From assembly GCF_029784155.1 (NCBI RefSeq), contig NC_073692.1, positions 427,285,324-427,349,323 of the forward strand: a stretch of DNA of 64,000 nt, given 5' to 3'. Below, piece after piece: positions 46,111 to 57,800 of the stretch (position 1 is its first letter; each line of letters opens with the position of its first letter). This DNA comes from Uranotaenia lowii. Lineage: Eukaryota > Arthropoda > Insecta > Diptera > Culicidae. A program made the position numbers and the translations under genes. A model generated the notes under the pieces. That model was not told the DNA's origin, did no database searches, and saw nothing but the letters and a program-made list of their open reading frames with translations.

Positions 46111-46778
46111 AGTCTAACTTCATTGAGATTCAATATTTGGGACTGAATTACTATCAACAATTGAGAAATTTTTTGAAAAATAGATGTAAATTGTGGACCT
46201 GGAATGAGATTTTGAGTCGATATTATTATACTATATTATACTATAGTTACTATAGCTGTTCATCAAAATCTGATTAGAAATATCAAATTTGTCTTGGAAT
46301 TTTTGGACCTTCATGGGGGGGTTTAACCCCCAAAACCCCCCCCGTTCCTACGGCCATGATCTTATGTATGTAGTTCAATTTCTATAAACTGAACATTAAT
46401 ATCAATAACTGGTTAAAATTGATTCTAAATTTAAAAAAATATATTTATTTTTGGTTTGTTTTAATTTATTAATTTCAATTTTAGTTCCTTATTCTGTATC
46501 TGTGATTGCCGAAGTTTTCTACAATAAACTCTGATCAAATTTAAGGATAAACATAAAAACTTCTTTTGATTTAAATTATTACATTCTTTTCGTTAATTTT
46601 ATAAACTTCGACGGAATTTGTAACTTTCATTGTTTTTCTTTGTCTTTTCCTGATTTCCCGAATGCCTATTTTTTTAAAATTTGCTGATGAAACTGATTTT
46701 CTAATTTTCCTATCTGATTTTCTGCTCTAATATGTGATGTGAGCCTACTTGGTTGAATAATTTGGCTGGATCAAAGCA

Positions 46779-46840
46779 ATCGAAAGATTTATTTTAATTC
46801 AACAACGGTACCGTGGTTGAATTAAAAGGAATCTTTCGAT
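46779..46840. repeat. 62-bp near-perfect palindrome
   Basis: Arms 46779-46803 and 46816-46840 (from ATCGAAAGATT and to AATCTTTCGAT) are inverted with two mismatches. The centre ACGGTACCGT is itself a perfect palindrome, so the whole 62 bp folds with about three mismatches. It lies about 60 bp before the 8-bp satellite. Confidence 0.88.
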
Positions 46841-46903
46841 ACCTTTTATTCAGTCTTTCCTGCTTTTCTTATTTTCTGATTCATAGATTTTCTATGAATT
46901 TCT

Positions 46904-49803
46904 GATTTGATGATTTGATGATTTGATGCTTTGATGATTTGATGATTTGATGATTTGATGATTTGATGATTTGATGATCTGATGATTTGATGATTTGATG
47001 ATTTGATGATTTGATGATTTGATGATTTGATGATTTGATGATTTGATGATTTGATGATTTGATGATTTGATGATTTGATGATTTGATGATTTGATGATTT
47101 GATGATTTGATGATTTGATGATTTGATGATTTGATGATTTGATGATTTGATGATTTGATGATTTGATGATTTGATGATTTGATGATTTGATGATTTGATG
47201 ATTTGATGATTTGATGATTTGATGATTTGATGATTTGATGATTTGATGATTTGATGATTTGATGATTTGATGATTTGATGATTTGATGATTTGATGATTT
47301 GATGATTTGATGATTTGATGATTTGATGATTTGATGATTTGATGATTTGATGATTTGATGATTTGATGATTTGATGATTTGATGATTTGATGATTTGATG
47401 ATTTGATGATTTGATGATTTGATGATTTGATGATTTGATGATTTGATGATTTGATGATTTGATGATTTGATGATTTGATGATTTGATGATTTGATGATTT
47501 GATGATTTGATGATTTGATGATTTGATGATTTGATGATTTGATGATTTGATGATTTGATGATTTGATGATTTGATGATTTGATGATTTGATGATTTGATG
47601 ATTTGATGATTTGATGATTTGATGATTTGATGATTTGATGATTTGATGATTTGATGATTTGATGATTTGATGATTTGATGATTTGATGATTTGATGATTT
47701 GATGATTTGATGATTTGATGATTTGATGATTTGATGATTTGATGATTTGATGATTTGATGATTTGATGATTTGATGATTTGATGATTTGATGATTTGATG
47801 ATTTGATGATTTGATGATTTGATGATTTGATGATTTGATGATTTGATGATTTGATGATTTGATGATTTGATGATTTGATGATTTGATGATTTGATGATTT
47901 GATGATTTGATGATTTGATGATTTGATGATTTGATGATTTGATGATTTGATGATTTGATGATTTGATGATTTGATGATTTGATGATTTGATGATTTGATG
48001 ATTTGATGATTTGATGATTTGATGATTTGATGATTTGATGATTTGATGATTTGATGATTTGATGATTTGATGATTTGATGATTTGATGATTTGATGATTT
48101 GATGATTTGATGATTTGATGATTTGATGATTTGATGATTTGATGATTTGATGATTTGATGATTTGATGATTTGATGATTTGATGATTTGATGATTTGATG
48201 ATTTGATGATTTGATGATTTGATGATTTGATGATTTGATGATTTGATGATTTGATGATTTGATGATTTGATGATTTGATGATTTGATGATTTGATGATTT
48301 GATGATTTGATGATTTGATGATTTGATGATTTGATGATTTGATGATTTGATGATTTGATGATTTGATGATTTGATGATTTGATGATTTGATGATTTGATG
48401 ATTTGATGATTTGATGATTTGATGATTTGATGATTTGATGATTTGATGATTTGATGATTTGATGATTTGATGATTTGATGATTTGATGATTTGATGATTT
48501 GATGATTTGATGATTTGATGATTTGATGATTTGATGATTTGATGATTTGATGATTTGATGATTTGATGATTTGATGATTTGATGATTTGATGATTTGATG
48601 ATTTGATGATTTGATGATTTGATGATTTGATGATTTGATGATTTGATGATTTGATGATTTGATGATTTGATGATTTGATGATTTGATGATTTGATGATTT
48701 GATGATTTGATGATTTGATGATTTGATGATTTGATGATTTGATGATTTGATGATTTGATGATTTGATGATTTGATGATTTGATGATTTGATGATTTGATG
48801 ATTTGATGATTTGATGATTTGATGATTTGATGATTTGATGATTTGATGATTTGATGATTTGATGATTTGATGATTTGATGATTTGATGATTTGATGATTT
48901 GATGATTTGATGATTTGATGATTTGATGATTTGATGATTTGATGATTTGATGATTTGATGATTTGATGATTTGATGATTTGATGATTTGATGATTTGATG
49001 ATTTGATGATTTGATGATTTGATGATTTGATGATTTGATGATTTGATGATTTGATGATTTGATGATTTGATGATTTGATGATTTGATGATTTGATGATTT
49101 GATGATTTGATGATTTGATGATTTGATGATTTGATGATTTGATGATTTGATGATTTGATGATTTGATGATTTGATGATTTGATGATTTGATGATTGATGA
49201 TTTGATGATTTGATGATTTGATGATTTGATGATTTGATGATTTGATGATTTGATGATTTGATGATTTGATGATTTGATGATTTGATGATTTGATGATTTG
49301 ATGATTTGATGATTTGATGATTTGATGATTTGATGATTTGATGATTTGATGATTTGATGATTTGATGATTTGATGATTTGATGATTTGATGATTTGATGA
49401 TTTTGATGATTTGATGATTTGATGATTTGATGATTTGATGATTTGATGATTTGATGATTTGATGATTTGATGATTTGATGATTTGATGATTTGATGATTT
49501 GATGATTTGATGATTTGATGATTTGATGATTTGATGATTTGATGATTTGATGATTTGATGATTTGATGATTTGATGATTTGATGATTTGATGATTTGATG
49601 ATTTGATGATTTGATGATTTGATGATTTGATGATTTGATGATTTGATGATTTGATGATTTGATGATTTGATGATTTGATGATTTGATGATTTGATGATTT
49701 GATGATTTGATGATTTGATGATTTGAGTATTTGATGATTTGATGATTCGATGATTTGATGATTTGATGATTTGATGATTTGATGATTCGATGATTTGATG
49801 ATT
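46904..49803. repeat. 2.9-kb satellite of 8-bp unit GATGATTT
   Basis: About 360 tandem copies. From about 46983 to 49190 every unit is identical as printed (about 275 units). A 7-bp unit near 49193 and a 9-bp unit near 49402 shift the phase and then restore it. The few variants lie near the edges (GATGCTTT, GATGATCT, GAGTATTT, GATGATTC). The unit carries stop codons, so there is no coding potential. Confidence 0.97.
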
Positions 49804-49809
49804 ATTTGA

Positions 49810-50431
49810 TTTTCAGATATTCTGACTTTTCTGATTTTCTGATTTTCTGATTTTCTGATTTTCTGATTTGATGATTTTCTGATTTTCTGATTTTCTGATT
49901 TTATGATTTTTTGATTCTCTGATTCTCAGATTTTCTGATTTTTCTTTGGTTTTCTGATTTTCTGATTTTCTGATTTTCTGATTTTCAGATTTTCTGATTT
50001 TCTGATTTTTTGATTTTCTGATTTTCTGATTTTCCGATTTTCCGATTTTCTGATTTTCTGATTTTCTGATTTTCTGATTTTCTGATTTTCTGATTTTCTG
50101 AGTTTCTGAGTTTCTGATTTTCTGATTTTCTGATTTTCTGATTTTCTGATTTTCTGATTTTCTGATTTTCTGATTTTCAGATTTTCTGATTTTCTGATTT
50201 TCTGATTTTCTGATTTTCTGATTTTCTGATTTTCTGATTTTCTGATTTTCTGATTTTTTGATTTTCTGATTTTCTGATTTTCCGATTTTCTGATTTTCTG
50301 ATTTTCTGATTTTCTGATTTTCTGATTTTCTGATTTTCTGATTTTCTGATTTTCTGATTTTCTGATTTACTGATTTTTTGATTTTCTGATTTTCTGATTT
50401 TCTGATTTTCTGATTTTCTGATTTTCTGATT
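49810..50431. repeat. 0.6-kb satellite of 8-bp unit TTTTCTGA
   Basis: About 77 copies directly after the GATGATTT array, with more variation (TTTTCAGA, TTTTTTGA, TTTTCCGA, GTTTCTGA). GATTTTCT and GATTTGAT are the same length and differ at three positions. Degenerate copies of TTTTCTGA also precede the first array (46680-46905). Confidence 0.95.
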
Positions 50432-53072
50432 TTCTTTTCATCACTTTAAATTAAATGATTTCAGGCTTCTCATTCCGCCTGTTTAATATTTACTCATGTG
50501 AATCAAACTTATATAATTTTGATTTGTTTAAAAATACTCAACTTGTGATGAAAATTGAAAAGTTTTCCCACAAATTGAATCTAATTTAATTTGTATTCTA
50601 GGATTATCCCGCTCACTGAACATAGTGGAGAATGGTTTGATTATGCCATTTTGCCAAACAACATTTCCTGATTCCGGTTCAGGCAGGTTTGTTGGCTATT
50701 GGAAAGCACGTGCTACCGTTTCGTTTTATTTGTAGTTTAGATCACATTCCTAGAGCGGTTTTTGGCTTCGTTTTATGTAGGTTTTTCGCCCGTTACCAGC
50801 AGCATCATCATCATCAGGATACACATTGAAACACAAAACTTGTATGTAAATATCTCTTTTTTCCGGTTGTTGTTTGCGAATGCCGGCCCGTGGGTGTAGT
50901 TTTTCTGGCCGCCCACCCACCCAAATCATACACATGTTCGAATGTTTGAATCAAACAGAGTGATTAGTGGTTTGCTGCCAACATGCCACGGCAAAATGGG
51001 TAGTCATAAAAATCATGTAAATGATCTTGATCTATTTATAAGTGGGCCCTAATGACCGTTTCAACGATGGATGGATGTTTGCATCGAGATTTCATCCCAC
51101 GGGGGCATTTCTATCGCCATCAGCAAATAACTAGCCGAAAAGAGTAAAACAGTGATGGTGTTTCTGGTTGTTGTGTCTGCAACTCCAAATTTGTGTGAAG
51201 GCAAAACAATTCTTCTAATCACAGCCGTTTCTTAGAAAAAGACTTCACAGCCCTGCTTAATCCGGCTTTGGGGGAAACTTTTGGCAAATTGCTTTAACAT
51301 TTTTTTCTTGATCTTGAATCTGGAGAGGGCTACCTATATCCTCACCGGAGATTGGCCTTTGAACTTTGTGCAATCGGATCAAAACCTTTTGCATAAGAAT
51401 ACAATCAACTTCAAATGAATAAAATCTAGATTACCTGACTGATCAAAGTGCCCAAGATAAATGAGTTTTTCTCCTTTCTCCCGCAGCCTCTTTAAGCCAC
51501 TCTCACGTATTAAATTATACAAGATTGCCTAAATCAATGTTAAAAGAAATCAGAGAGATAATATTTCTGCTAGAATTTATGGTGCGTTTCCGTAGCGGGG
51601 AACCTTTTTCGGCAGATCTGTTCAGCCAGAATTAGGCCCGGCCTCAGTCGAACAGTAGGAAAAAAAGCAGATGTTAGATGCTTCCGGCAATTTTGGAAAA
51701 CGGCACAAAAAAGTAATATACACAGCAGCAGCAGCAACAGGGAGGAATCGAAGAAAAGTAGGATGAGGAGGAGTGAGAGTAAAAAAAGGAAAAAAATCAC
51801 CCTGATTGGGGTTGGACGCGTGGAGTCTACATTTAACTAGCAATTTTTCTTCTCATCCATTGGGCGTTGTCGGTGGAAATTTGTGCGCGGGCAATAAATA
51901 AACTAGTAATTAACTGCAATTTCGTGGCATTGAATCTTTTTTTCTGTTCGCTGCTGGACTGTCAATAAATTATAGACTACATGGATAATGTTGCTTTTTT
52001 GTTTAGAATTGAGTGTTTATCTCATTCTTCATAGGTTGATTATTTTTATGATCCTTCGAGTTTACATTTGAATAGCGTAAACTGTGCTGTATACAGTTGA
52101 ACAAAATGTTCGTGTGGTAAAAAATCTATTTGTTAGCGAAAATTGAAAACGGCTATCACCATATATCAATTTCTGGAATGTATCATGTTTGTAGAGTGTT
52201 CCATTCCCGGCCTATTTCCCGGGAATTATCGGGAATTCCATACATGAAATTCCCTGAAATGGACAGTCATTGGACACTCTAGTTTTTAGACATTTTATCC
52301 TTCAATTTCTACTACAACGAGGTGATTTAAGTCCTACTTCAGGTGTTTGAAAATATCCTGGAGCAAAATAACCGCAGATCAAAGTCTCTTCCTTGGCATA
52401 GCTTTTTGTGAAGGGTTTACCTCAGAACCTTCCTGGAATTCAGAATCGATTTCTATTTGTGTTTTTCTTTCCTGTTTGCAATCATTTTTATAGAGCGACT
52501 AACTGCCATCAGTATTATTTTTGTAACTCCATCTCAGCTGTCCGTTGCACTACGACCTTTTTTTTTTAAATTTTATTGCTTATCAATGTGAATAGCCATA
52601 TGAAAGTGGGAAGTCAAGCTAAATACAGACGTTTGATGTGGCAATTTTTAGAATTTCTTACAAATTTGATTCATACGGACAGCCCAGGAGAGAGCTTTAA
52701 CGACGAAGAAATCAGCAAGATCATACTTATAGTGTTGGACGAACATTACACAATTAAGATCATCATTCGCCATGCTTGTGAATTTCTCGTACCTCGAAAA
52801 CTCTAGGCATGAGACATAGAAACTCTTCGGGTGTAAGCAGAGCAGATAGAAAAATCGCAAAATGGGATAATTTCTTCTCAAAATAAAAAAAAAATCAATT
52901 TTAGGGCCTGAAACAATACATTCTTCACGTGAAGTTTTCTGAAAAATCCAAATCTGCCATCGTATTTGAACTTAATTATCCAGAAAGCTTTTCTTATTAT
53001 GTCCTAGCAACATGATATTTTAAGTCACTGATATTCCATAAAAAGATTTTTTTTTTCCAAACACTTACATTA
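50432..53072. other. Non-coding DNA
   Basis: No exon or large element recognised. It contains one small inverted element at 52196-52280, listed separately. Confidence 0.4.
52196..52280. mobile_element. 85-bp TA-flanked mini inverted repeat
   Basis: GAGTGTTCCATTCCC at the left and TGGACACTC at the right are inverted, each bordered by TA. The interior has TTCCCGGGAATTATCGGGAA, a further palindrome. Probably a very small MITE remnant. Confidence 0.45.
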
Positions 53073-53970
53073 AAGGGCGAACACGAAACTATTGTGAAAC
53101 CGAAAATGTCATGCCAATTTTCTTATAATGTTTAGAATTAAACCAAAATTTTAGGGTAGTTTTGTACATATATTTACTTCAAAAATCAAAAGAAAAATCA
53201 ATCGATGGAGCCTTGAGTGTCAAATTGAACGCGTTTTTGCTTGATACCCTCCATCAAAGTCTTTACTGTGTCATCCGGTACCAGTTTCTAAGTTTTTTTT
53301 TCCATTTTCTTAACATGTCCTTCTCGTCTTTGACTGTCCCGGAATTTGCTTAAAATCGGCTTTAATATACGTTTCGTCGTCCATCACACAGCTGCCATAT
53401 TTATTCACCATCTTCTCGTACAGTTTCCGTGCCCGAGTTTTAGCTGTCGATTGTTGCCGCTTATCGCGGTTTGGGAAGTTCTGTACCTTGTATGTATGTA
53501 GTCCAGCTCTCTTTTTTGCGTTCTGGATGTAGCTCAGCGGCATGCCGATCTTTTTAGCCAAATCCCGGCTTGAGACGTCGGGATTTGCTTTAATCATCCG
53601 CTTTACTTTTCCCTTTGTCTTTTTGTTCTCCGGTCTCGGTTTTCTTTCAGCTCCTTTGCCGTGCTCGAACTTCAACCACTACTGGAAGCGCTTTAACAAT
53701 CTGAAGACGGTTGAATGGTGAATGTTCAACATTTTTCCCAACTGTCAGAGCGACAGGTCAGGAAATTCCAAGTGTTTGGAAAGAATTTGTTCTCTCGACT
53801 CGCGTTGGTTCATCTCCATTTTCGTTGAATCAAAAAACATGACTTCGAGTTTGACAGCATGTAGATAAAACACATCAATGAGAAAGTGGGCAAAATTTGG
53901 TTGATTTTTACCCAATGGTAAAAAAGTTATGCACTGTTGAATGTGTTCCAATAATTTCGTGTTCGACCTT
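53073..53970 (-). mobile_element. ITmD37E-type mariner, internally deleted (898 bp)
   Basis: Inverted ends AAGGGCGAACACGAAACTAT (left) and, on the other strand from the right, AAGGTCGAACACGAAATTAT. TA lies outside both (53071-53072 and 53971-53972). The interior holds both ends of a transposase but not its middle. The flank beyond the right TA (53973-54010) matches the 3' part of the insertion at 33659-35370, so the element may have landed in another copy of that repeat. Confidence 0.85.
53198..53819 (-). pseudogene. ITmD37E transposase, deleted and with stops
   Basis: From the ATG at 53819 the minus strand reads MEMNQRESREQIL, a helix-turn-helix region with LGKMLNIHHSTVFRLLKRF, then SSRDLAKKIGMPLSYIQNAK and the first catalytic-Asp motif CVMDDETYIKADFKQIPGQ. 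Two in-frame stops (TGA after DLSL, TAG after KRFQ) interrupt it. After IPGQ (about 53335) the frame fails, and about 50 bp on a C-terminal text DDTVKTLMEGIKQKRVQFDT appears, ending in TGA at 53198. The second catalytic Asp and the Glu of the DD37E triad, roughly half the protein, are missing. It cannot be active; it could be mobilised only in trans. Confidence 0.82.
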
Positions 53971-54014
53971 TATCCACCTTAAATCATTGGCCTTGAAATG
54001 CTTGGTAGACAGTA

Positions 54015-54037
54015 GATTGATTGATTGATTGATTCTT
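54015..54037. repeat. Microsatellite (ATTG)n
   Basis: Five to six ATTG units followed by CTTTATT. On the minus strand this reads AATAAAG then (CAAT)n, like the 3' tail of a minus-strand non-LTR element. No coding part was identified. Confidence 0.75.
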
Positions 54038-54452
54038 TATTAAACTCAGCACATAAATGGCTATTTGTACATGATTTTTCAAATTTTACAAAAATATCTT
54101 ACATTTAATTAAAGGTAATAATTGTATAATTAATGATTACCGTCAACTGGGGCAATATGCAACACTTTTCAACTTCAATGGCTTCTAAAATCTTAATGCC
54201 TACAGATAATCATACCTCTTGTACATCAAAAGTTTTAAGGTTGATGGGGCACTAAATTGAAGTAGTCAAAAAACCTCTTGGAAAGAAGAATTAATTGTTT
54301 AATTTCCCGATCAGACTACGTCGTATCGGGTAGTTCCGGTTTCAAATTCGGACTTGATCAGGCAGTCAAAGGGCTATCGAGGCTCATCTACTCACTTACC
54401 ACTCGTAATCAGAAGAGGAAAGTTCGCTTAGTTTGATTAATTACTAGCTTGC

Positions 54453-55833
54453 GTACTGCCGCTATTCGCAAGACTGTCCCATATGCATTTTGTCATTTTT
54501 CAGTTTATCTGGAAAATCGTTCAAATGCAGTTAGTTCTTCAATTTAGACTTAAAACTTTCATAACTTTGTTCTCAACATATATGAAAAAAATATCAAGTC
54601 ATGTCTGTCCCATATGAAATATACCCGCAAAGCTGTCCCATATGTCTATTTATACAGAATGCTTCAAAATTGCTCCTCTAATTTACGTTCATTTTACAAA
54701 TATTCATACAATGTGTGCGACAAAATAAGCATTCATTGAAATTGCGAAAGTTAGACTAGAAAAAACAGTACAGTAAAGTTAAGAATAACATTCTCCATAA
54801 CTTTTACAAGCTAAGTAATGGGTAAATTCCAATAAACTGTTTTTTTTTTAAATTTCGCATGAAGCTTTTTGAATTTCTTTGTAAAACATGGAAAATAGTC
54901 AGCTACAAAGTCATATTTTTTAGGTTTTTGTCATGCTGTTACTTGCTGCTTGGACTTTCATAAAATCTATGAACAAATATACGTACCTGGTAGCACGTAG
55001 CACACGCTTCAGTCATATTGAATTGATTTTTCTCATCAAATATTTGCAGCTAAGATACTTTGCTGTTTCTGATTCAGCATTAATTTAATTTGAAGGTAGT
55101 TATAGTCTTTCTAAAAAAGACAATCGATCGAAAAACTTTCCAAAATATGATGGTACAGGTTGTTTTATTGATGGAACGTTGTTATTCATTTTATTTTAGA
55201 CCCACTCAATTCTTACTTTTTTTTTTTTTTTTTGTTTCGATTATAGTCGTTTTACCATCTTGATGGCATTCGCGACTTTATCTACGTTACAGTTGGCGAA
55301 TCGTTATTGAAAAACTTATCCGGTACAACTGTGTTCGATGTTTACTCTTGGGCTCGAACTCACGGACATCGGCTCAGGAGACAACAGACTTGCCAACTGA
55401 GCTATATCACAAGCCCACTCAATTCTTACGATAAACTATCTTTGACAATCTAAACATGTCATAAACATCATTTCAAACTTATTTTTATCAGTAAACAACC
55501 AGTTAAGTGAATTAAATAGCGCAGATAGAGAGAATCAAAACTGATGAAAGAAAAGCCAAATATGGGACAGCTTTGCGGGTATATTTAATCCGCATGCGAA
55601 ATATACTCGCATGTATGTCCCATCATTATTTTCTCCTCCGCATCAACAACTTCCAAATCAAAAACACATTGGACGAAATTCTACAACAATTATCTTAATA
55701 TCTGTGAAGAAAGAAGAAGAAAAGGTAAAGTTTCAACCGAGAAATCCACGAAAGTTTACAAAAATCTTTAAAGCCGTTTTTCTCGGTTCGTTGTTTTTGC
55801 ATATGGGACAGACTTGCCGGCAGCGGCAGCGTA
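54453..55833. mobile_element. 1.38-kb TIR element with GTCCCATATGC ends
   Basis: Inverted ends: GTACTGCCGCT and CAAGACTGTCCCATATGCAT on the left, matched inverted by ATATGGGACAGACTTGCC and GGCAGCGGCAGC on the right. A second inverted pair (ATACCCGCAAAGCTGTCCCA) lies inside, at about 54620 and 55562. It is related to the 449-bp MITE at 20480-20928. There is no transposase. A SINE with its own TSD sits inside. A TSD for this element was not clear. Confidence 0.68.
55217..55413 (-). mobile_element. tRNA-derived SINE, copy 2, with perfect TSD
   Basis: On the minus strand: GGGCTTGTGATATAGCTCAG, the A box TAGCTCAGTTGG, the B box GAGTTCGAGCCC, a unique body and a 3' A run of about 17. The 16-bp direct repeat CCCACTCAATTCTTAC lies at 55201-55216 and 55414-55429 (its first three bases could also belong to the SINE start). 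RNA polymerase III transcription is inferred from the A and B boxes. The exact TSD marks a young insertion, later than the surrounding TIR element. Confidence 0.88.
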
Positions 55834-55895
55834 ATAGTTAATTGAATTGGTAAATTGTTTAAGTTCATCTTGTCATCCCCAACTTAGTGTCCCAC

Positions 55896-56120
55896 TTAAC
55901 ACGTTCGTCGTCACGTCACCCATATTCGGCAGACGGGTGTATTTCCTGGGGGGCCCCGTCACATCAAAAAGCAGGTGACGCTCTCTTACTTGAGTTTACC
56001 GCTCAGCTTCGCAACACGTTTCAAATATGGGAGTTCTCCCTCTTTGCTTTCCCTCTCTGAAAATTTCTTTGGGCCCGGCTAGCAAAACTACCAAAATGAG
56101 CGTGGCGACGAACGTGTTAA
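55896..56120. mobile_element. 225-bp TTAA MITE, twin 1
   Basis: Ends TTAACACGTTCGTCG and CGACGAACGTGTTAA are inverted. Shares most of its sequence with 56137-56361 (CACCCATATTCGG, CACATCAAAAAGCA, GTGACGCTCTCT, TTTGGGCCCGGC, CCAAAATGAGCGTGG). The TTAA target suggests a piggyBac-type source (inference). Confidence 0.87.
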
Positions 56121-56136
56121 AATTCAATTCTCTCTC

Positions 56137-56361
56137 TTAACACGTTCGTCGCCACGTCACCCATATTCGGGTGACGAGTGTATTACCTGGGAGGCCCCTT
56201 CACATCAAAAAGCATGTGACGCTCTCTCACTCAAGTTAGCCGCTCAGTTTAGCCACACGTTACAAATAGTGGAGTTCTCCCTGGTTGCTTTCTTGCTCCG
56301 AGATTTCCTTTGGGCCCGGCAAGTAAAACAACCAAAATGAGCGTGGCGACGAACGTGTTAA
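56137..56361. mobile_element. 225-bp TTAA MITE, twin 2
   Basis: Same orientation and length as twin 1, 16 bp downstream of it. The 20-bp ends TTAACACGTTCGTCGCCACG are perfect inverted repeats. Confidence 0.87.
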
Positions 56362-56379
56362 GCCCGTACAGAAAAAGTA

Positions 56380-57800
56380 GTGGGAAAGGTTGTGGCCAGT
56401 ATTAGAAAGGCAAGGTGTGATAAAATCCGAGGTACGTAAAAGTGAAACTTTGAAAGGCCCTAGGTGAGACAAATTTATGTTTTGTGCTAGAACCTCCACC
56501 GGCTACAACGACACGACGTAACGGGCACTAGCGACGCCTGCCTGTGGCCGGCGACGCGGCTACCTTCGGAATCTTCGCCGCTGTCGAGTAGCAGTGAAAG
56601 GAGCACGGACAAGACCCATCTGACCAGGCGCCCCCGTAGACGAGGTCATCCGGGCGACGTGTCCACCATCGACTCTACAACAACACGCCACCACAATTAC
56701 CAGACTAATTTTACCACCCATTTGTCGTTGCAGTGGGGCTAAGAGTATGCTCCCTGTAAGCACACGGCCAGCTTAACATTTTGCGGTTTCATCTTAACAG
56801 CAGTCACAACTACGAAGCGCCGAGCCCAAAAAAGGTGGTTTGCTGCAACACCAGTACCAGCGCTTCATCCATAGCGGGCTGATCGTTGAACGCCAATACT
56901 GGACGGTTGAAGCACGGCAGCAAAACCAGTGAGGTTCGTCGTGAAACAAACCCCGCTGAAGCATTAATCACAAATCATGAGTACTTATACAAATCCGACG
57001 TGTCGCTTTAGTGATTGAAACTGTACAGTATCATTTTCGAGGCATCGCAACCTTAGCCTTTACGTTGCGTTTGCGAAGGATTAGATCCGTCACGTTTTTC
57101 CGGCGGACTATTCGGAATTTGGGAACGGACAGGCGAGCCGAGGAAAGTAGCCATTCTTTTCGCCACCCACGGGGTGGAAAACTGGAAAATCCGGAACATT
57201 TACCGGTGATCGTTCTCGGAGAATTACGAAACACCAAGCGTCTCCATCAGCATGCTTGAACGGTCGAAACGTAGAGAGAGAAATTTGAATCAATAAGACC
57301 TTACACATGAAACAAATGTAAACCACAAAACACAATTCAATCTGTAATAAAACCATGTAATTGTAAAGGAATAACAGCCTAGACCGTTTGAACCGAAATG
57401 ATCGATTGATTGGGGACATTGGGAAGGGGGTTTCACGTTGTTCGTAGTTTGCTATCGTTGTAGGATACCACTCCATTTTGAATTATTTACTGCGGAGATT
57501 GATCACGAATCCAATCACGACTTTCTTTTTCACAGGGTATAGGGAGTAGGAGCTCGCCCGAAGGCTTACAAAACCTGGCTGCTCGCTTTGAAATCGAACA
57601 ACTGTTGGCTCTCTTTTCCAAGAACTCTTTGGCTCTATCTCGTTTCCGGGGCGGCTCGACAGAGTCGAAGTACGGATCCTATTTCAGAGACTCTTCCGCT
57701 TCTTCCCTAAATAAGGGAATCAAAGGAACTCACGACTGAGTCTCAGAAAGCTGGACAACACAAGAAAGGGTGAGTGGTCTTCCATTAGGAAGTGGCGCTT
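56380..57800. other. Less AT-rich region of unknown nature
   Basis: This 1.4-kb segment is clearly richer in G+C than its surroundings but has no long frame. On the plus strand TTTCTTTTTCACAG at about 57522-57535 and AAAGGGTGAGT at about 57766 could be the acceptor and donor of a non-coding exon of about 235 bp. A decayed LTR-element interior is an alternative. No domain was recognised. Confidence 0.3.

Larger units (their letters stand above)
44323..46358 (+). mobile_element. Non-autonomous hAT-like element, copy C (2.0 kb, complete)
   Basis: Both ends are present: CAGGGCCGTAGGAAGAATCG at the left and, read inwards from the right, CATGGCCGTAGGAACGGGGG. The exact 8-bp repeat ATCTTATG flanks it at 44315-44322 and 46359-46366. 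G/C runs lie just inside both ends. The interior is AT-rich, lacks any transposase, and carries later insertions: a tRNA-derived SINE (44527-44701) and a CCCGG-word repeat (45760-46110). hAT assignment is inferred from the CAGGG end and TSD length. Confidence 0.87.
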
